This document shows, in pieces, positions 62,797 to 64,000 of a stretch of DNA of 64,000 nucleotides. Location of the stretch: positions 78,760 to 142,759 of the forward strand of contig CAJFQM010000007.1 in assembly GCA_904419075.1 (NCBI GenBank). Reading direction: 5' to 3'. A program made the position numbers and the translations under genes. The stretch comes from an uncultured Clostridia bacterium. Its GTDB lineage: Bacteria; Bacillota; Clostridia; Christensenellales; Borkfalkiaceae. Positions within the stretch are counted from its first letter, which is position 1. Each line of letters starts with the position of its first letter. Below the pieces are notes generated by a model. The model searched no databases. It was not told where the DNA came from and saw nothing but the letters and a program-made list of their open reading frames with translations.

Positions 62797-62825
62797 ATTA
62801 TATCATATTTTTTCCCTTTTGTCAA
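62797..62825 (-). promoter_or_regulatory. Promoter of gltA
   Basis: TTGACA, 17-base spacer, TATAAT on the minus strand, giving a leader of about 180 bases. Confidence 0.85.
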
Positions 62826-62872
62826 TATTTTCTATCCGCTTCGCTTTATTGATTAAATCGTGTTATTTCTTA

Positions 62873-62901
62873 TTGACTTTTTCAAATGATTATGCTATAA
62901 T
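62873..62901 (+). promoter_or_regulatory. Promoter of the tRNA-Leu region
   Basis: TTGACT, 17-base spacer, TATAAT, 56 bases before the first tRNA-Leu fragment. Confidence 0.8.
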
Positions 62902-62957
62902 TTTTATGATTTTTGAAATTGATTCCTATAAATCAGACGTCTCTCTTTCCCGACAAT

Positions 62958-63000
62958 GCTCGTGTGGTGGAACAGGCAGACGCAAGGGACTTAAAATCCC
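62958..63000 (+). pseudogene. Truncated tRNA-Leu 5' part, copy 1
   Basis: GCTCGTGTGGTGGAACAGGC, then the D-arm end and the anticodon arm with loop CTTAAAA (TAA), ending at the anticodon stem. Variable arm, T-arm and acceptor 3' strand are absent. Confidence 0.85.
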
Positions 63001-63038
63001 TTGCATTGTATAAACGTTGAATTTAATTGCATAAATAT

Positions 63039-63079
63039 GCGAGTATGGCGAAATCGGCAGACGCAAAGGACTTAAAATC
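63039..63079 (+). pseudogene. Truncated tRNA-Leu 5' part, copy 2
   Basis: GCGAGTATGGCGAAATCGGC followed by the anticodon arm AAGGACTTAAAATC; similarity stops right after the anticodon loop. The acceptor strand (GCGAGTA) differs from the other copies. Confidence 0.85.
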
Positions 63080-63136
63080 AGACGGCATCCTCTGTTTTTG
63101 ATCAAAATTAACTATAATTGAATACATTTTTCATAT

Positions 63137-63225
63137 GCCGCTGTGGCGAAACTGGCAGACGCAAGGGACTTAAAATCCCTCGAAAGTAAAATTTCGTACC
63201 GGTTCGAGTCCGGTCAGCGGCACCA
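63137..63225 (+). tRNA. tRNA-Leu(TAA)
   Basis: Complete type II tRNA: acceptor GCCGCTG/CAGCGGC, anticodon arm GGGACTTAAAATCCC (TAA), long variable arm CGAAAG...TTTCG, T-loop GTTCGAG, encoded CCA. Confidence 0.96.
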
Positions 63226-63281
63226 AAAAACCACTATATATGGTAGATTTTAACCAAATTTGCTGTATATCGTGGTTTTTT
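63225..63281 (+). terminator. Terminator after tRNA-Leu
   Basis: AAAACCAC.ATATA / TATAT.GTGGTTTT arms, then TTCTTTTTG. The rest of the gap to 63455 is AT-rich and shows two short TTTTGGGG direct repeats near 63374 and 63412. Confidence 0.65.
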
Positions 63282-63455
63282 CTTTTTGTCTTTTTTACGT
63301 CTTTCATCCTCTCTATATTCCCCAAAAAACAAAATGTTAAATGTTTGATTTTAACACGCCAAATTCACAAAATTTTGGGCTAAAATCCGTGAAACACCGC
63401 CTTTGGGGAAAGTTTTGGGGAATAAATTCTATGTTTTTACATTTTTTCAGACCGT

Positions 63456-64000
63456 TTACGGGACATAATCAAACTTTGCAATCTCATCCAGCTGTAGCTG
63501 CTCGTTGAATTCCAAGTGGGTATAAATTAAGCTCGTGACGCTCGAATCGGGAGCGTGCCCCACCCACAAAGAAACGATCTCTCTGCGGATAGCAACTTCC
63601 TGCGCGCGCGTGATGAAAGTATGACGCAGATCGTGCGTGCGATGCCCTTCAAAGTAATCTTTCACGTGGCGTGCAATGGCATCCGAGCTCAGCTTTACAA
63701 TCTCGTCTGTCCGAATGAGCGGTAAAAAGCGCTTCAGATTGGGTGATACGGGAATACGCCGTATTTTGTCTTTTAAGCCCTTTCTGCCCTTCAACGATAC
63801 AGCGCGCACCCAATCCCCTTCCATGGTCACAGACGCCAGTTCTCCGACGCGTAAGCCCGTATACAGAAGGAATACGAGCGCCTGCGCATAAATGCTGCCC
63901 GTCCGTTGCAGTTCGTCAAGCAAGTGCCTTTCTTCCACGCGCGTGAGCGGCATTCCTACCCTCTTATCATACTTGGGCAAAACAATCTTGTCCATTGGAT
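63456..64000 (-). CDS. Tyrosine recombinase/integrase, N-terminus outside window
   Basis: At least 180 residues, open to the window edge. The catalytic domain is complete: box I Arg 'YTGLRVGELASVTM', Lys strand 'SLKGRKGLKDKIRRIPV', 'HRTHDLRHTFITRAQEVAI' (HxxR) and 'VGHAPDSSVTSLIYTHLEF' with His and the nucleophile Tyr. Short phage/ICE integrases of this type insert at tRNA genes, and this one begins next to tRNA-Leu and its truncated copies, reading toward it. The element it belongs to lies beyond 64000. Confidence 0.9.
   Translation of the reverse strand, partial: PMDKIVLPKYDKRVGMPLTRVEERHLLDELQRTGSIYAQALVFLLYTGLRVGELASVTMEGDWVRAVSLKGRKGLKDKIRRIPVSPNLKRFLPLIRTDEIVKLSSDAIARHVKDYFEGHRTHDLRHTFITRAQEVAIRREIVSLWVGHAPDSSVTSLIYTHLEFNEQLQLDEIAKFDYVP

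Overview
The window looks like the chromosome of a spore-forming member of the Clostridia (Bacillota). The support is a sleB-ypeB germination pair, spoIIR, Firmicutes-type promoters and ribosome sites, an rplM-rpsI operon with a leader, a manganese riboswitch before mntP, and a Fur/PerR-type regulator. Several other genes (GH89 alpha-N-acetylglucosaminidase, a GH114-like lipoprotein, BspA-type leucine-rich surface proteins, a BY-kinase pair) fit a gut-associated, glycan-using organism. I would not name an order or genus with confidence. The code is standard, with TGA used as a stop.

Layout. 1-6 kb: carbohydrate genes (GH114-like lipoprotein, Gfo/Idh/MocA oxidoreductase, a PocR-AraC regulator, GH89). 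6-31 kb: ordinary core genome. This part holds tRNA-Gly, leuA, a Fur-family regulator, ypeB/sleB/spoIIR, trmL, rubrerythrin, small spore-type peptides, a large lipoprotein, rplM-rpsI, a ferritin-like protein, an APH-like kinase, mntP with its riboswitch, an rRNA methyltransferase, a Wzz/BY-kinase pair, hsp20, an acetyltransferase, comF-popT, two proteins of unknown or weakly known role, and a small XRE regulator with a strong divergent promoter. 31-35 kb: a broken GLUG-type surface protein gene, a family 2 glycosyltransferase and two small regulators.

From 35.08 to 51.98 kb lies an AT-richer decayed island. It is bounded by a 37-bp copy of the 3' end of tRNA-Arg at one side and the complete tRNA-Arg(CCG) at the other, the arrangement left by tRNA-targeting integration. 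Inside are a broken serine recombinase, a tyrosine-integrase tail, two broken copies of one element protein, a broken zeta-type toxin beside an intact small upstream gene, a broken protein with three excisionase-like modules, an IS200-type element, and one intact plus one broken BspA-type lipoprotein. A possibly functional cargo of AraC regulator, DUF1349 protein and MFS transporter is also there. Many genes here carry frameshifts or stops while the flanking core genes do not, so decay explains this better than sequencing error.

From 52 kb the core resumes: mnmA, a TetR-ABC exporter operon, a SecB-like protein followed by four 28-bp tandem repeats, an internally deleted ABC transporter gene, an OGG-type glycosylase, a lone trpB, a GNAT protein, a tRNA-Val/Gly/Cys cluster and citrate synthase. 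trpB has a promoter, a ten-residue leader peptide with two adjacent Trp codons and a terminator hairpin, which together look like classical peptide-coupled attenuation. The window ends in tRNA-Leu(TAA), preceded by two truncated tRNA-Leu 5' parts and followed by a tyrosine recombinase cut by the window edge, so a second integrated element probably begins there.
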